From assembly GCA_023386365.1 (NCBI GenBank), contig JAEWJX010000105.1, positions 1 through 64,000 on the forward strand: DNA of 64,000 nt. Reading direction: 5' to 3'. The stretch's first letter is position 1; every line of letters begins with the position of its first letter. Shown piece after piece: positions 8,050 through 17,530 of this stretch. The position numbers were made by a program, and so were the translations under genes. Below the pieces are notes generated by a model. That model did not search any database. It was not told the DNA's origin and saw nothing but the letters and a program-made list of their open reading frames with translations. This stretch comes from Actinomycetes bacterium (lineage in GTDB: Bacteria; Actinomycetota; Actinomycetes; Actinomycetales; Microbacteriaceae).

Positions 8050-9486
8050 TCAGCTGACGATGTGCATCGCGCGGGCGGCGTCGGTGACCGCCCCCGACAG
8101 CGACGGGTAAACCGAGAAGGCGCGCGCCAGCTGGTCGACGGTGAGCCGGTGCTCGACCGCGAGCGCGATCGGCAGCACCAGGTCGGACGCCTTCGGCGCC
8201 ACCACGACACCACCGATCACCGTGCCGGATCCGGTGCGGGCGAACAGCTTCACGAAGCCGTCCTTGATGCCCTCCATCTTGGCGCGCGGGTTCGACGCGA
8301 GCGACAGCTTGTAGATCTCGCCCTGGGCGATGCCGTCCTCGATCTGCTTCTGCGACCATCCGACGGTCGCCACCTCGGGGTGCGTGAACACGTTCGAGGT
8401 CACGTTGCGCAGCTCCGTCGGAACGACCGCGTCGCCCATCGCGTGGTAGACCGCCGTGCGACCCTGCATCGCGGCGACCGACGCCAGCGGCAGGAAGTCG
8501 CTGCAGTCCCCCGCCGCGTAGACCATCGGCATCGACGTGCGCGCCACCCGGTTCACGCGGATGTGGCCCGACTCGGTGAGCTGCACGCCCGCCTCCTCGA
8601 GGCCGAGACCCGCGGTGTTCGGGATGGAGCCCAGCGCGAGCAGGCAGTGTGAGCCCTCGACGGTGCGGCCGTCGGCCAGCGTCACGACGACGCCGTCGCC
8701 CGAGCGCTCCACCGATTGCATGCGCGACTTCGACAGGATCGTCATGCCGCCGCGCACGAACACGTTCTGGATGACGGCTGCCGCATCCGCGTCTTCGCCG
8801 GGGAGCACCTGCTCGCGGCTCGAGACGAGCGTGACCTGCGCGCCGAGGGCCCGGTAGGCGGACGCGAACTCGGCCCCCGTGACCCCGGAACCCACGACGA
8901 TCAGATGCTCGGGCACCTCGTCGAGGCTGTACAGCTGCGTCCAGGTGAGGATGCGCTTGCCGTCGGGCTTCGCGCTCGGCAGCACGCGCGGGCTGGAGCC
9001 CACGGCGACGACGAGCGTGTCGGCGACCACCTCGTCGAAGTCGACACGCTTCTTGCCCTTGCCGGTCGACACCACCAGCCGGTCGGGGCCGTCGAGGCGC
9101 CCGTCGCCGGCGACGATGCGCACCCCGGCCTTGATGAGCTGGGACTTCATGTCTTCGGACTGCTGCCGCGCCAGCAGCAGCAACCGCTGGTTGACGGCCG
9201 CGAGGTTCACGGTGACTTCCGGGCGCACGGCGCGGCCGTTCTCGCCGCGCGTGAAGAACTGCACACCCAGGTCGGCAGCCTGGCCCACATCCGTCGCCGC
9301 ACCCGCTGTCGCGATGAGCGACTTCGACGGCACCACGTCGGTGAGCACCGCGGCACCACCCACGCCGGCACGTTCGACGAGCGTCACCTCGGCGCCGAGC
9401 TGCGCGCCGGTGAGGGCCGCCTCGTAGCCGCCTGGTCCCCCTCCGAGGACTGCGATTCGCTGGGTTCGCTCGAACTCGTAGGGCAT
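8050..9486 (-). CDS. lpdA: LpdA-type flavoprotein disulfide reductase homologue (NAD(P)H:quinone reductase type)
   Basis: The 478-residue protein has the two dinucleotide-binding folds and dimerisation domain of the lipoamide dehydrogenase family: VLGGGPGGYEAAL at the N-terminus, VVGSGVTGAEFASAY mid-protein, and YAAGDCSD for FAD. The active-site stretch reads GVGGAAVLTDVVPSKSL, so both redox cysteines of the usual GGTCLNVGCIPSK are replaced (Ala and Val). It therefore cannot be a normal lipoamide dehydrogenase. This matches my memory of M. tuberculosis LpdA (Rv3303c), described as an NAD(P)H:quinone reductase. GACAAT sits 6 bases before its ATG, a probable leaderless promoter. It converges on the SRPBCC gene with a 4-base gap. 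Confidence 0.85.
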   Translation of the reverse strand: MPYEFERTQRIAVLGGGPGGYEAALTGAQLGAEVTLVERAGVGGAAVLTDVVPSKSLIATAGAATDVGQAADLGVQFFTRGENGRAVRPEVTVNLAAVNQRLLLLARQQSEDMKSQLIKAGVRIVAGDGRLDGPDRLVVSTGKGKKRVDFDEVVADTLVVAVGSSPRVLPSAKPDGKRILTWTQLYSLDEVPEHLIVVGSGVTGAEFASAYRALGAQVTLVSSREQVLPGEDADAAAVIQNVFVRGGMTILSKSRMQSVERSGDGVVVTLADGRTVEGSHCLLALGSIPNTAGLGLEEAGVQLTESGHIRVNRVARTSMPMVYAAGDCSDFLPLASVAAMQGRTAVYHAMGDAVVPTELRNVTSNVFTHPEVATVGWSQKQIEDGIAQGEIYKLSLASNPRAKMEGIKDGFVKLFARTGSGTVIGGVVVAPKASDLVLPIALAVEHRLTVDQLARAFSVYPSLSGAVTDAARAMHIVS

Positions 9487-9492
9487 GTCTCA

Positions 9493-9498
9493 ATTGTC
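9493..9498 (-). promoter_or_regulatory. Minus-10-like GACAAT, lpdA
   Basis: GACAAT on the minus strand lies 6 bases before the ATG at 9486, giving a predicted leaderless message. It departs from the TAnnnT pattern only at its first base. Confidence 0.4.
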
Positions 9499-9539
9499 GC
9501 GCATCCGCGTAGGGGATTCGCACGCACAAGCTGCCGAAA

Positions 9540-9545
9540 TAGAGT
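9540..9545 (+). promoter_or_regulatory. Minus-10 box TAGAGT, purine nucleoside phosphorylase gene
   Basis: TAGAGT is followed by 6 bases and the ATG at 9552, so transcription should begin at the start codon. This also argues for 9552 rather than the in-frame GTG at 9546. Confidence 0.5.
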
Positions 9546-9551
9546 GTGGGG

Positions 9552-10379
9552 ATGCAGACGCAGCACCCCCTCGATGCCGAGGACGCCGACCCGTTCGCCA
9601 TCGCCCACATCGCCGCCACACAGCTGGCCGAAGCCACCGGCGTCGAGAAGCACGACATCGCCCTCACCCTGGGCTCCGGATGGGCGAAGGCCGCCGACCT
9701 GATCGGCGAGACCGTGGCCACCGTGCCCGCCACCGAGATCTACGGGTTCAGCGCCCCCGCCCTCACCGGGCACGTGGGCACCCTGCGCAGCGTGCTGCTC
9801 CCGAACGGCAAGCACGCGCTCGTGATCGGCGCGCGCACCCACTTCTACGAAGGCCACGGGGTGCGCCGCGTCGTGCACTCGGTGCGCACCGCGGCCGCCG
9901 CGGGCGCCACCACCATGATCCTCACCAACGGCGCCGGCGGCATCAAAGAGCACTGGACGCCCGGCACCCCGGTGCTGATCAGCGACCACATCAACCTCAC
10001 CGCCGCCTCCCCGCTCGAGGGCGCCACGTTCATCGACCTCACCGACCTCTACTCGAGCCGCCTGCGCGAGGTGGCCCGCGGCATCCAGCCCGACCTCGAC
10101 GAGGGCGTGTACTGCCAGTTCCGCGGCCCGCACTACGAGACCCCCGCCGAGGTGCAGATGGCGAAGGCCATCGGCGGCCACATCGTGGGGATGTCGACCG
10201 CCCTCGAGGCCATCGCCGCCCGCGAGGCCGGCATGGAGATCCTCGGGTTCTCGCTCATCACGAACCTCGCCGCCGGCATCTCGCCGGAGCCGCTCAGCCA
10301 CGCCGAGGTGCTGCAGGCGGGTCGCGACGCCGAGCCGGTGATCAGCGAGCTGCTCGCGCGCGTCGTGGCGGCCATCTGA
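9552..10379 (+). CDS. Purine nucleoside phosphorylase
   Basis: The 275-residue protein fits trimeric PNPs: LTLGSGWAKAADLI near the N-terminus, VIGARTHFYEGHG (phosphate/nucleoside site), MILTNGAGGI, YCQFRGPHYETPAEVQM, and GMSTALEAIAAREAGMEILGF split around the conserved Met-Ser-Thr. It cleaves inosine and guanosine with phosphate to the base and ribose-1-phosphate. Its stop overlaps the mutase start (TGATG-type, sharing one base), so it forms a two-gene operon with an enzyme able to isomerise the sugar phosphate product. The ATG at 9552 is favoured by the upstream TAGAGT. Confidence 0.92.
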   Translation: MQTQHPLDAEDADPFAIAHIAATQLAEATGVEKHDIALTLGSGWAKAADLIGETVATVPATEIYGFSAPALTGHVGTLRSVLLPNGKHALVIGARTHFYEGHGVRRVVHSVRTAAAAGATTMILTNGAGGIKEHWTPGTPVLISDHINLTAASPLEGATFIDLTDLYSSRLREVARGIQPDLDEGVYCQFRGPHYETPAEVQMAKAIGGHIVGMSTALEAIAAREAGMEILGFSLITNLAAGISPEPLSHAEVLQAGRDAEPVISELLARVVAAI

Positions 10380-12037
10380 TGGTCGACGCGGTCGACGCGG
10401 CGCGGGCCTGGGCGGCGCAGGACCCCGACGAGGTCACCCGGGCCCAGCTCGAGGCACTGCTCGCGCGCGTCGACGCGGGCGACCCGGATGCGCGTGCCGA
10501 GGTCGGCACCCGGTTCGCCGGGCGGCTCACGTTCGGCACGGCCGGCCTGCGCGGCGAACTCGGCGCGGGTCCCCTGCGCATGAACCGTGTTCTCGTGAGC
10601 CAGGCGGCCGCGGGACTCGCCGCCTTCCTGCTCGCCCGCAACCCGCAGCCGTCGATCGTCATCGGCTACGACGGGCGCCGCAACTCCGAGGTCTTCGCGC
10701 GCGACACCGCCGAGCTCATGCAGGGCGCCGGCGTGCGGGCTGTCCTGCTGCCACGGCTGCTGCCCACGCCGGTGCTCGCCTTCGCGGTGCGTCACCTCGA
10801 CGTCAGCGCCGGAGTGATGGTCACCGCCAGCCACAACCCGGCCCCGGACAACGGCTACAAGGTGTACCTGGGCGGGCTCGACCACGGGTCGCAGATCGTG
10901 CCGCCGGCCGACGCCGACATCCAGGCCGAGATCGTGCGTGTCGCCGCCGGCTCGATCGCCGACCTGCCCCGCTCCGACGCGTACGAAATCGCCGGAGACG
11001 AAGTCGTCGACGAGTACGTGCGGCGCACCGCCGCGCTCGCCACCGATCCGCAGCCGCTGCGATTCGTCTACACCGCGATGCACGGCGTCGGATGGCAGAC
11101 CGCGTCGCGCGTGTTCGCCGCCGCGGGCTTCCCCGACGCGATCTCCGTCGAACAGCAGCAGGAGCCCGACCCCGAGTTCCCCACCGTCGCCTTCCCCAAC
11201 CCCGAAGAGCCGGGTGCGATGGATCTCGCATTCGCCGCAGCGGTCGCTGCCGACGCCGAGCTGGTCATCGCGAACGACCCGGACGCCGACCGCGTCGCCG
11301 TGGGCGTCCCGGATGGCCACGGCGGCTGGGAGCGCCTCTCCGGCAACGAGGTCGGCTGGTTGCTCGGCTGGCGCGTCGCCCGCCACGCCGAACAGCAGAA
11401 CATCGACCACGGCACGTTCGCCTGCTCGCTCGTCAGCTCCCCCGCGCTGGGCGTCGTCGCCCGCAAGCAGGGCCTCGACTTCGTCGAGACCCTCACCGGG
11501 TTCAAGTGGATCTCCCGCGCCGGCGACCTGCTCTACGGCTACGAGGAGGCCCTCGGCTACCTCGTCGACCCGGAGAAGGTGCGCGACAAGGACGGCATCT
11601 CCGCCGCCGTCGAGGTGCTCGCCCTGTTCTCCGAACTGAAGGCGACCGGTGTGAGCTTCGCGGAGCACCGCGCGGCGTTCGCCGACCGGTTCGGCGCGTT
11701 CGCATCCGGGCAGATCTCGATCCGGGTCTCCGACCTGGCCCGCATCCCCGAACTGATGGCGCGCCTGCGGGGCACCCCGCCCCGCGAGGTGGGCGGCCTG
11801 CGCGTGGATCGCATCGACGACTTCACCGACGGGTTCGGGCCGTTCCCCCCGAGCGACATCCTGCGGATCTGGTTCACCGACGGCAGCCGCGTCATCGTGC
11901 GCCCGAGCGGCACCGAGCCGAAGCTCAAGTGCTACATCGACACCCGCAGCGACGAAGGCACCCCCGCGGAGCGGCAGGCGGCGGCGGATGCGGCGCTCGC
12001 GAACCTCGACGCGGGGATGCGCGAACTGCTGAACTGA
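10379..12037 (+). CDS. Alpha-D-phosphohexomutase family enzyme (phosphomannomutase or phosphopentomutase)
   Basis: The protein has 552 residues with a start at ATG 10379, sharing a base with the pnp stop. It shows the catalytic phosphoserine loop VMVTASHNPAPDNGYKVY, the metal-binding DPDADR, and a phosphate-binding SGTEPKLK in the C-terminal domain. The N-terminal FGTAGLRGELGAGPLRMN matches the PgcA/PmmB subgroup. The family moves phosphate between C1 and C6 of hexoses or C1 and C5 of pentoses. Operon partnership with PNP suggests conversion of ribose-1-phosphate to ribose-5-phosphate, but this is inferred; M. tuberculosis has the same deoD-pmmB pair as I remember it. Confidence 0.88.
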   Translation: MVDAVDAARAWAAQDPDEVTRAQLEALLARVDAGDPDARAEVGTRFAGRLTFGTAGLRGELGAGPLRMNRVLVSQAAAGLAAFLLARNPQPSIVIGYDGRRNSEVFARDTAELMQGAGVRAVLLPRLLPTPVLAFAVRHLDVSAGVMVTASHNPAPDNGYKVYLGGLDHGSQIVPPADADIQAEIVRVAAGSIADLPRSDAYEIAGDEVVDEYVRRTAALATDPQPLRFVYTAMHGVGWQTASRVFAAAGFPDAISVEQQQEPDPEFPTVAFPNPEEPGAMDLAFAAAVAADAELVIANDPDADRVAVGVPDGHGGWERLSGNEVGWLLGWRVARHAEQQNIDHGTFACSLVSSPALGVVARKQGLDFVETLTGFKWISRAGDLLYGYEEALGYLVDPEKVRDKDGISAAVEVLALFSELKATGVSFAEHRAAFADRFGAFASGQISIRVSDLARIPELMARLRGTPPREVGGLRVDRIDDFTDGFGPFPPSDILRIWFTDGSRVIVRPSGTEPKLKCYIDTRSDEGTPAERQAAADAALANLDAGMRELLN

Positions 12038-12049
12038 GTACGTCGGCGC

Positions 12050-12634
12050 CTACGCGAGGTCGGCGAGGATCGCCCGCACCGCCCCGGTGACGGCGGCACG
12101 ACGCCGCGCGATCCGGGCCGGATCGCGGGGTTCTCCCTGCGTGTACAGGTGGTCCATCTGCGGCAGCGCCTGGTAGCCGTCGGCGAGCGTCACGATGGTG
12201 AGCAGCAGCTCGGCCGCTTGCTGCTGCGTGAGCGCGGGAACCGCCTCGCGGAGGCGGGCGAGCTTCGCCGCGGTGCGCTCGGCCCGCGCCTCCGCGTCGA
12301 CGGGGACGCCCAACTCGAGACCCTCCCACATGGTGAGGCGGGCGAGTTCCGGATGCGCGCACTGGTAGTCGAGCACGCGTCCCGCGTAGTCGACCACCGC
12401 ATCCGGCCCGTCGCCGACGAGGGGCACGGCGTCCATGACCCGGGCCAGCTGGTCGGTGAGGACGGCACCGAAGAGGCCCTGCTTGCTGCCGAAGTACGAG
12501 TAGATGCGCTCCTTGTTGACCCCGGCGGCGTCCGCGATGCGGTCGACGCGGGCACCGGCGAGGCCGTAGGCCGAGAACTCTGCGGCGCCCGCCTCCAGCA
12601 GGAGCGCCTTGGTGCGCTCCGTGTCCCAGGCCAT
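12050..12634 (-). CDS. TetR-family transcription regulator
   Basis: The 194-residue protein has a classic TetR N-terminal DNA-binding domain (ALLLEAGAAEFSAYGLAGA, VDRIADAAGVNKERIYSYF, GSKQGLF) and a helical ligand-binding remainder (about 60-194). It is divergent from a small membrane protein gene, and two near-identical 18-base palindromes lie between them. One sits just upstream of its own minus-10 TAGACT, so it very likely represses itself and its neighbour. The ligand is unknown. It converges on the phosphomutase gene with a 12-base gap. Confidence 0.88.
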   Translation of the reverse strand: MAWDTERTKALLLEAGAAEFSAYGLAGARVDRIADAAGVNKERIYSYFGSKQGLFGAVLTDQLARVMDAVPLVGDGPDAVVDYAGRVLDYQCAHPELARLTMWEGLELGVPVDAEARAERTAAKLARLREAVPALTQQQAAELLLTIVTLADGYQALPQMDHLYTQGEPRDPARIARRRAAVTGAVRAILADLA

Positions 12635-12640
12635 GGGGGA

Positions 12641-12646
12641 AGTCTA
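12641..12646 (-). promoter_or_regulatory. Minus-10 box TAGACT, tetR-type gene
   Basis: TAGACT on the minus strand is 6 bases before the ATG at 12634, predicting a leaderless message. Operator copy one begins 6 bases further upstream. Confidence 0.5.
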
Positions 12647-12651
12647 GCGTT

Positions 12652-12715
12652 TCCAACCGTTCAGTTGCTTTTCGGCGAAACCGGGTCTATTCTCATCTCC
12701 AACCGAACAGTTGGA
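12652..12715. promoter_or_regulatory. Tandem TetR operators in divergent promoter region
   Basis: Copy one at 12652-12669 reads TCCAACCGTTCAGTTGCT and copy two at 12698-12715 reads TCCAACCGAACAGTTGGA; copy two is a nearly perfect palindrome. Their starts are 46 bases apart. Copy one lies in the tetR promoter, copy two directly follows TATTCT (12688-12693), the likely minus-10 of the divergent membrane gene, and ends at its ribosome binding site. Confidence 0.7.
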
Positions 12716-12721
12716 GAAATG

Positions 12722-12955
12722 ATGACACCGCCCTCGATCCACGCCCGCGCCGCCCTCACCTGGCTCGCGATCTTCCCCCTCGTCGCCATCGGCATGACCG
12801 TCATGGCGCCGATCACCGCAGACTGGCACCCGGTGCTGCGCGCCCTCGTGCTCACCCTCGTCGTGGTGCCGCTGGCCGTCTACCTCGTCGTGCCGCGCCT
12901 CATGGGGCTGTACCAGCGGATGCACGCAACGCGCGCCCGCCGCATCGCCGACTAG
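12722..12955 (+). CDS. Small two-helix membrane protein
   Basis: The 77-residue protein has two hydrophobic segments (LTWLAIFPLVAIGMTVMAP and LRALVLTLVVVPLAVYLVVP) and a basic tail MHATRARRIAD. GGAG at 12713-12716 favours the ATG at 12722 over the immediately preceding ATG at 12719. It is divergent from the TetR gene and its promoter carries a TetR operator, so it is probably the regulated target. I do not recognise a specific family; it resembles short DUF2798-like membrane proteins. Its TAG stop overlaps the stop of the PTS IIB gene on the other strand (shared CTAG). Confidence 0.65.
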   Translation: MTPPSIHARAALTWLAIFPLVAIGMTVMAPITADWHPVLRALVLTLVVVPLAVYLVVPRLMGLYQRMHATRARRIAD

Positions 12956-13224
12956 CCGAGCGCGTCCTCGAGCTTGCGCTGCAGCTCGGCGGTGTCGAAG
13001 TAGTTCTCGACCACGATGACATCGGCGAACGTCGAGCCGATCGTGTCGACGAACTCGGGACCGGTGAGGATCACCTGCGCATCCTCGAGTTCGGTGGGCA
13101 GCATCGACGCGTCGATTGCGACCACGCGGGCGTCGATGCCGAGACGCTGGAGCACCCGTTCCGCGTTCACCTTCAGGATGCCGCTCGTGCCGATCCCCGC
13201 ACCGCAGAGGGTGAGGATCTTCAC
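12952..13224 (-). CDS. PTS system EIIB component (lactose/ascorbate-type fold)
   Basis: The 90-residue protein is a complete IIB domain with the phosphocysteine loop ILTLCGAGIGTSGILK near residue 7 and a short alpha/beta fold typical of PTS_IIB lactose/cellobiose or ascorbate types. It would accept phosphate from IIA and pass it to a sugar bound by IIC. It overlaps the IIA gene by 4 bases. No IIC gene follows; transcription runs into the end of a convergent gene. Its sugar is therefore unknown, and a regulatory role is possible. Confidence 0.82.
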   Translation of the reverse strand: MKILTLCGAGIGTSGILKVNAERVLQRLGIDARVVAIDASMLPTELEDAQVILTGPEFVDTIGSTFADVIVVENYFDTAELQRKLEDALG

Positions 13225-13679
13225 GGGGCCACCCCGAGGATGTCGCGCACCTCATCGGCGGAGGTCGCCGCCGCGAGCCGCTCCACCGCATCCGAGTCGT
13301 TGAAGATGTTCGCGATCTCGGCCACCAGCTGCAGGTGCCGGGCACTCGATGCACCGGCGAGAGCCAGCACGACACGCACCGGGTCGTTGTACGGGTGGCC
13401 GAAGGGCACCGGATCGGCGAGCGTCACGATGGCGAGACCGTCGCGATGGACCGCGGGGCCGGGGCGCGCGTGCGCCAGCGCCAGGCCGGGCGCCACGACG
13501 ACGTACGGGCCGTGCTGCTCGATCATGCGGATCATGTCGACCGCGTAGCCCGCATCGGTGGCGCCGCTCGCCGTCAGCGCGCGGCCGGCGGCGTCGACCG
13601 CCTCACGCCAGTCGCGCGCGCGCACCGACAACACGATGCCCGAGTCGGGCAGCGCGGGAAGTCCGGTGGGTAGGTCCAT
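13221..13679 (-). CDS. PTS system EIIA component (fructose/mannitol type)
   Basis: The 152-residue protein has the EIIA type 2 motif VVAPGLALAHARPG, with the phosphorylated His in ALAHARP near residue 75, and VTLADPVPFGHPYNDPV. It starts at ATG 13679, which shares one base with the adenosine deaminase stop, so the IIA-IIB pair is co-transcribed with a nucleoside enzyme. It would take phosphate from HPr. No EIIC, HPr or EI gene is in the window. The arrangement suggests a link to nucleoside or pentose use, but this is inference. Confidence 0.82.
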   Translation of the reverse strand: MDLPTGLPALPDSGIVLSVRARDWREAVDAAGRALTASGATDAGYAVDMIRMIEQHGPYVVVAPGLALAHARPGPAVHRDGLAIVTLADPVPFGHPYNDPVRVVLALAGASSARHLQLVAEIANIFNDSDAVERLAAATSADEVRDILGVAP

Positions 13680-14797
13680 CAGGCGGCGCCGAAGCCATCC
13701 TCGATGAGCTCGACGAGTTCGGCGCGGTCTTCCAGCGGGAGGAAGGCGGCCTCGGCAGCGTTGAGCTGGAACACGAGCAGGTCGTCGAGGTCGTACCCGA
13801 ACGCGTCGACCAGCAGACCGAGTTCGCGGGTGAGGCTCGTGGCGCTCATCAGGCGGTTGTCGGTGTTGACGGTGACGCGGAACCCGAGCTGGTACAGCAG
13901 GTCGAACGGGTGGGCGGTGAGGTCGTCGCCCCACGCGGCGATCGCGCCCGTCTGCAGGTTCGAGCTGGGGCTGGTCTCGAGCGCGATGCCGCGGTCCTTC
14001 ACCCACTGCGCGAGGCGACCGAGGCTGACGTAGCTGGCCTCGTCGTCCTGCGACTCGATGACGATGTCTTCGGCGATGCGCACGCCGTGGCCGAGCCGGA
14101 GCGCGTGACCGTCGACGAGCGCCCCGCGGATCGACTCGAGGCCGTCGGCCTCACCGGCGTGGATGGTCGCCGGAAACGATTCACGGGCGAGCAGGTCGAA
14201 CGCCTCGGCGAAACGGCTGGCCGGGAAGCCCGCCTCGGGCCCGGCGATGTCGAACCCCACGGCGCCGCGATCGCGGTGACGCAGCGCCAGTTCGGCGATC
14301 TCGGTGCCGCGGTCGAGGTGCCGCATGGCGCTGATGAGCTGGCCCACACGGATGCTGTGGCCGGCTTCGGTGGCCGCGTCGACACCCTGGTCGAGGCCCT
14401 CCTGCACCGCCTCGACGGCCTCGTCGAGCGTGAGCCCGCGGGTGAGGTGCTGCTCGGGCGCCCACCGGATCTCGCCCCACACGACGCCGTCCTCGGCGAG
14501 GTCTTCGACGAACTCGCGCGCGACGCGGGTGAGGCCCTCACGGGTCTGCATCACGGCGGTCGTGAGGTCGAACGTCTTCAGGTATTCGACGAGCGAGCCG
14601 GAGTCGGATTTCTCGGCGAACCAGGCCGCCAGCGCATCCGGATCGGAGGCCGGCAGCTCGAGCCCGAGAGGCTCGCCGAGCTCGATGATCGTCTGCGGAC
14701 GGAGGCCCCCGTCGAGGTGGTCGTGCAGCGAGACCTTGGGCAGTGCCCGCAGGTCGATGTCGTCGACGTGGTGGTCTGCGGATGCGGCGTCGCTCAT
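13679..14797 (-). CDS. add: Adenosine deaminase
   Basis: The 372-residue protein starts at ATG 14797; the open frame extends upstream but the family begins here. It shows the zinc-binding HDHLDGG, the catalytic region TIHAGEADG, RLGHGVRI, ETSPSSNLQTGAI and VTVNTDNRL, all typical of actinobacterial adenosine deaminases. It converts adenosine and deoxyadenosine to inosine forms, which the nearby PNP can cleave. TACGCT lies 7 bases before the ATG. It heads an operon with PTS IIA and IIB genes and is divergent from a nucleoside hydrolase gene, 69 bases apart. Confidence 0.93.
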   Translation of the reverse strand: MSDAASADHHVDDIDLRALPKVSLHDHLDGGLRPQTIIELGEPLGLELPASDPDALAAWFAEKSDSGSLVEYLKTFDLTTAVMQTREGLTRVAREFVEDLAEDGVVWGEIRWAPEQHLTRGLTLDEAVEAVQEGLDQGVDAATEAGHSIRVGQLISAMRHLDRGTEIAELALRHRDRGAVGFDIAGPEAGFPASRFAEAFDLLARESFPATIHAGEADGLESIRGALVDGHALRLGHGVRIAEDIVIESQDDEASYVSLGRLAQWVKDRGIALETSPSSNLQTGAIAAWGDDLTAHPFDLLYQLGFRVTVNTDNRLMSATSLTRELGLLVDAFGYDLDDLLVFQLNAAEAAFLPLEDRAELVELIEDGFGAA

Positions 14798-14804
14798 GCC
14801 TTCC

Positions 14805-14810
14805 AGCGTA
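14805..14810 (-). promoter_or_regulatory. Minus-10 box TACGCT, add
   Basis: TACGCT on the minus strand is 7 bases before the ATG at 14797. GGAAGG between them could act as a ribosome binding site if transcription began slightly earlier. Confidence 0.45.
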
Positions 14811-14854
14811 GTCGTCGGGGCCCCGCCGAAACCGAGGCGAAGCTGAATGCTGCC

Positions 14855-14860
14855 TAGGCT
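14855..14860 (+). promoter_or_regulatory. Minus-10 box TAGGCT, nucleoside hydrolase gene
   Basis: TAGGCT is followed by 6 bases and the ATG at 14867, predicting a leaderless message. Confidence 0.5.
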
Positions 14861-14866
14861 TGAGGT

Positions 14867-15826
14867 ATGCCCGACACCGCTCCTCGCCGCATCATCCTCG
14901 ACTGCGACCCCGGCCACGACGACGCCATCGCGCTGCTGTTGGCGCACGGCGATCCGGGCATCGAACTGGCGGCCGTGACCACCGTCGCCGGCAACGCCGG
15001 CATCGAGAACGTCACCCGCAACGCGCTCGCCGTGGCACGCATCGCCGGCATCACGGGGGTACCTTTCGCGGCGGGCGCCGCCCGCCCGCTCGTGCGCGGC
15101 GCCGAGTACGCCCCCGGCATCCACGGCGACTCCGGTCTCGACGGACCGGTACTGCCCGAACCGACCCTGGAACTCGACCCGCGCGGTGCCGTGCAGCTCA
15201 TCATCGACACCGTCATGGAGGCGGAGCCCGGCACCATCACGTTGGTGCCCACCGGCGCCCTCACCAACATCGCGCTCGCCGCCCGCATCGAGCCCCGGAT
15301 CGTGCCCCGCGTCCGCGAGGTCGTGCTCATGGGCGGCGGCGTGCACGTCGGCAACTGGAACGCGACCAGCGAGTTCAACATCGTCATCGACCCGGAAGCC
15401 GCCCACATCGTCTTCAACGAGTCGTGGCCGCTCACCATGGTGGGTCTCGATGTGACCCACCAGGCCCTGGCGACGCCCGACGTGCGCGAGCGCATCGCCG
15501 CGGTCGGCACGGCGCCCGCCGTGTTCGTCGGCGAACTGCTCGACTTCTTCGGGGCCACCTACCTCGAGTCCCAGGGGTTCGAGGCGCCGCCCGTGCACGA
15601 CCCGGTCGCGGTGGCGTACGTGATCGATCCGTCAGTACTGCGGGTCGTGAAGGCGCCGCTCGATGTGGAACTCTCAGGCACGCTCACCCTCGGCATGACG
15701 GTCGCCGACCTGCGCGGCCCCGCCCCCGCCGACTGCACCACGCAGGTGTCGCTCGGACTCGACGAGCGTCGCTTCTGGGACCTCGTGGTCGCCGCGCTGG
15801 AGCGCATCGGCGACCCCGAGGCCTGA
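14867..15826 (+). CDS. Nucleoside hydrolase, IunH/RihA-type
   Basis: The 319-residue protein has the hallmark DCDPGHDDA calcium/ribose-binding motif near residue 14, TTVAGNAG, the conserved HGDSGLDGP, and a later VHDPVAVAY supplying the conserved His-Asp. These enzymes hydrolyse nucleosides irreversibly to ribose and base without phosphate. Substrate preference (purine, uridine or broad) cannot be read by eye. It sits alone on the plus strand between the add and deoA operons and adds a hydrolytic route to the phosphorolytic ones around it. One base separates its stop from the deoA stop on the other strand. Confidence 0.9.
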   Translation: MPDTAPRRIILDCDPGHDDAIALLLAHGDPGIELAAVTTVAGNAGIENVTRNALAVARIAGITGVPFAAGAARPLVRGAEYAPGIHGDSGLDGPVLPEPTLELDPRGAVQLIIDTVMEAEPGTITLVPTGALTNIALAARIEPRIVPRVREVVLMGGGVHVGNWNATSEFNIVIDPEAAHIVFNESWPLTMVGLDVTHQALATPDVRERIAAVGTAPAVFVGELLDFFGATYLESQGFEAPPVHDPVAVAYVIDPSVLRVVKAPLDVELSGTLTLGMTVADLRGPAPADCTTQVSLGLDERRFWDLVVAALERIGDPEA

Positions 15827-15827
15827 G

Positions 15828-17122
<1,295 letters not shown>

Positions 17123-17126
<4 letters not shown>

Positions 17127-17530
17127 GCGGAGTACTCCTCCAGGGTGCGGGGCCCGAACGCGTCGGGGATCACCTCGTCGATGGTGCGGATGCCGGAGAC
17201 GGTCTCGAGCAACATGCCTTCAGCGGAATGCTCGAAGAGCAGCTGCCGGCAGCGGCCGCACGGCATGAGCGTCTGCCCCTTGCCGTCGACGCAGGTGAAG
17301 GCGACGAGCTTGCCGCCTCCGGTCATGTGCAGGCTCGACACGAGCGCGCATTCGGCGCACAGCGTCAGCCCGTACGAAGCGTTCTCGACGTTGCAGCCGG
17401 AGATGATGCGCCCGTCGTCGACGAGCGCGGCGACCCCGACCGGGAACTTCGAATACGGCACGTACGCGTGCTCGAGCGCCGCGTTGGCCTGCGCGCGGAG
17501 CTCGGCCCAGGGAATCTCGGCGGTGCTCAT
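17123..17530 (-). CDS. cdd: Cytidine deaminase
   Basis: The 135-residue protein is of the small tetrameric type. It has YVPYSKFPVGVAALVDDG, the substrate motif GCNVENASYGLTLCAECAL with the catalytic Glu and first zinc Cys, and the second zinc pair in PCGRCRQLL. It converts cytidine and deoxycytidine to uridine forms. It overlaps NupQ-type permease upstream (ATGA) and deoA downstream (GTGA), so transport, deamination and phosphorolysis are translationally linked. Confidence 0.95.
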
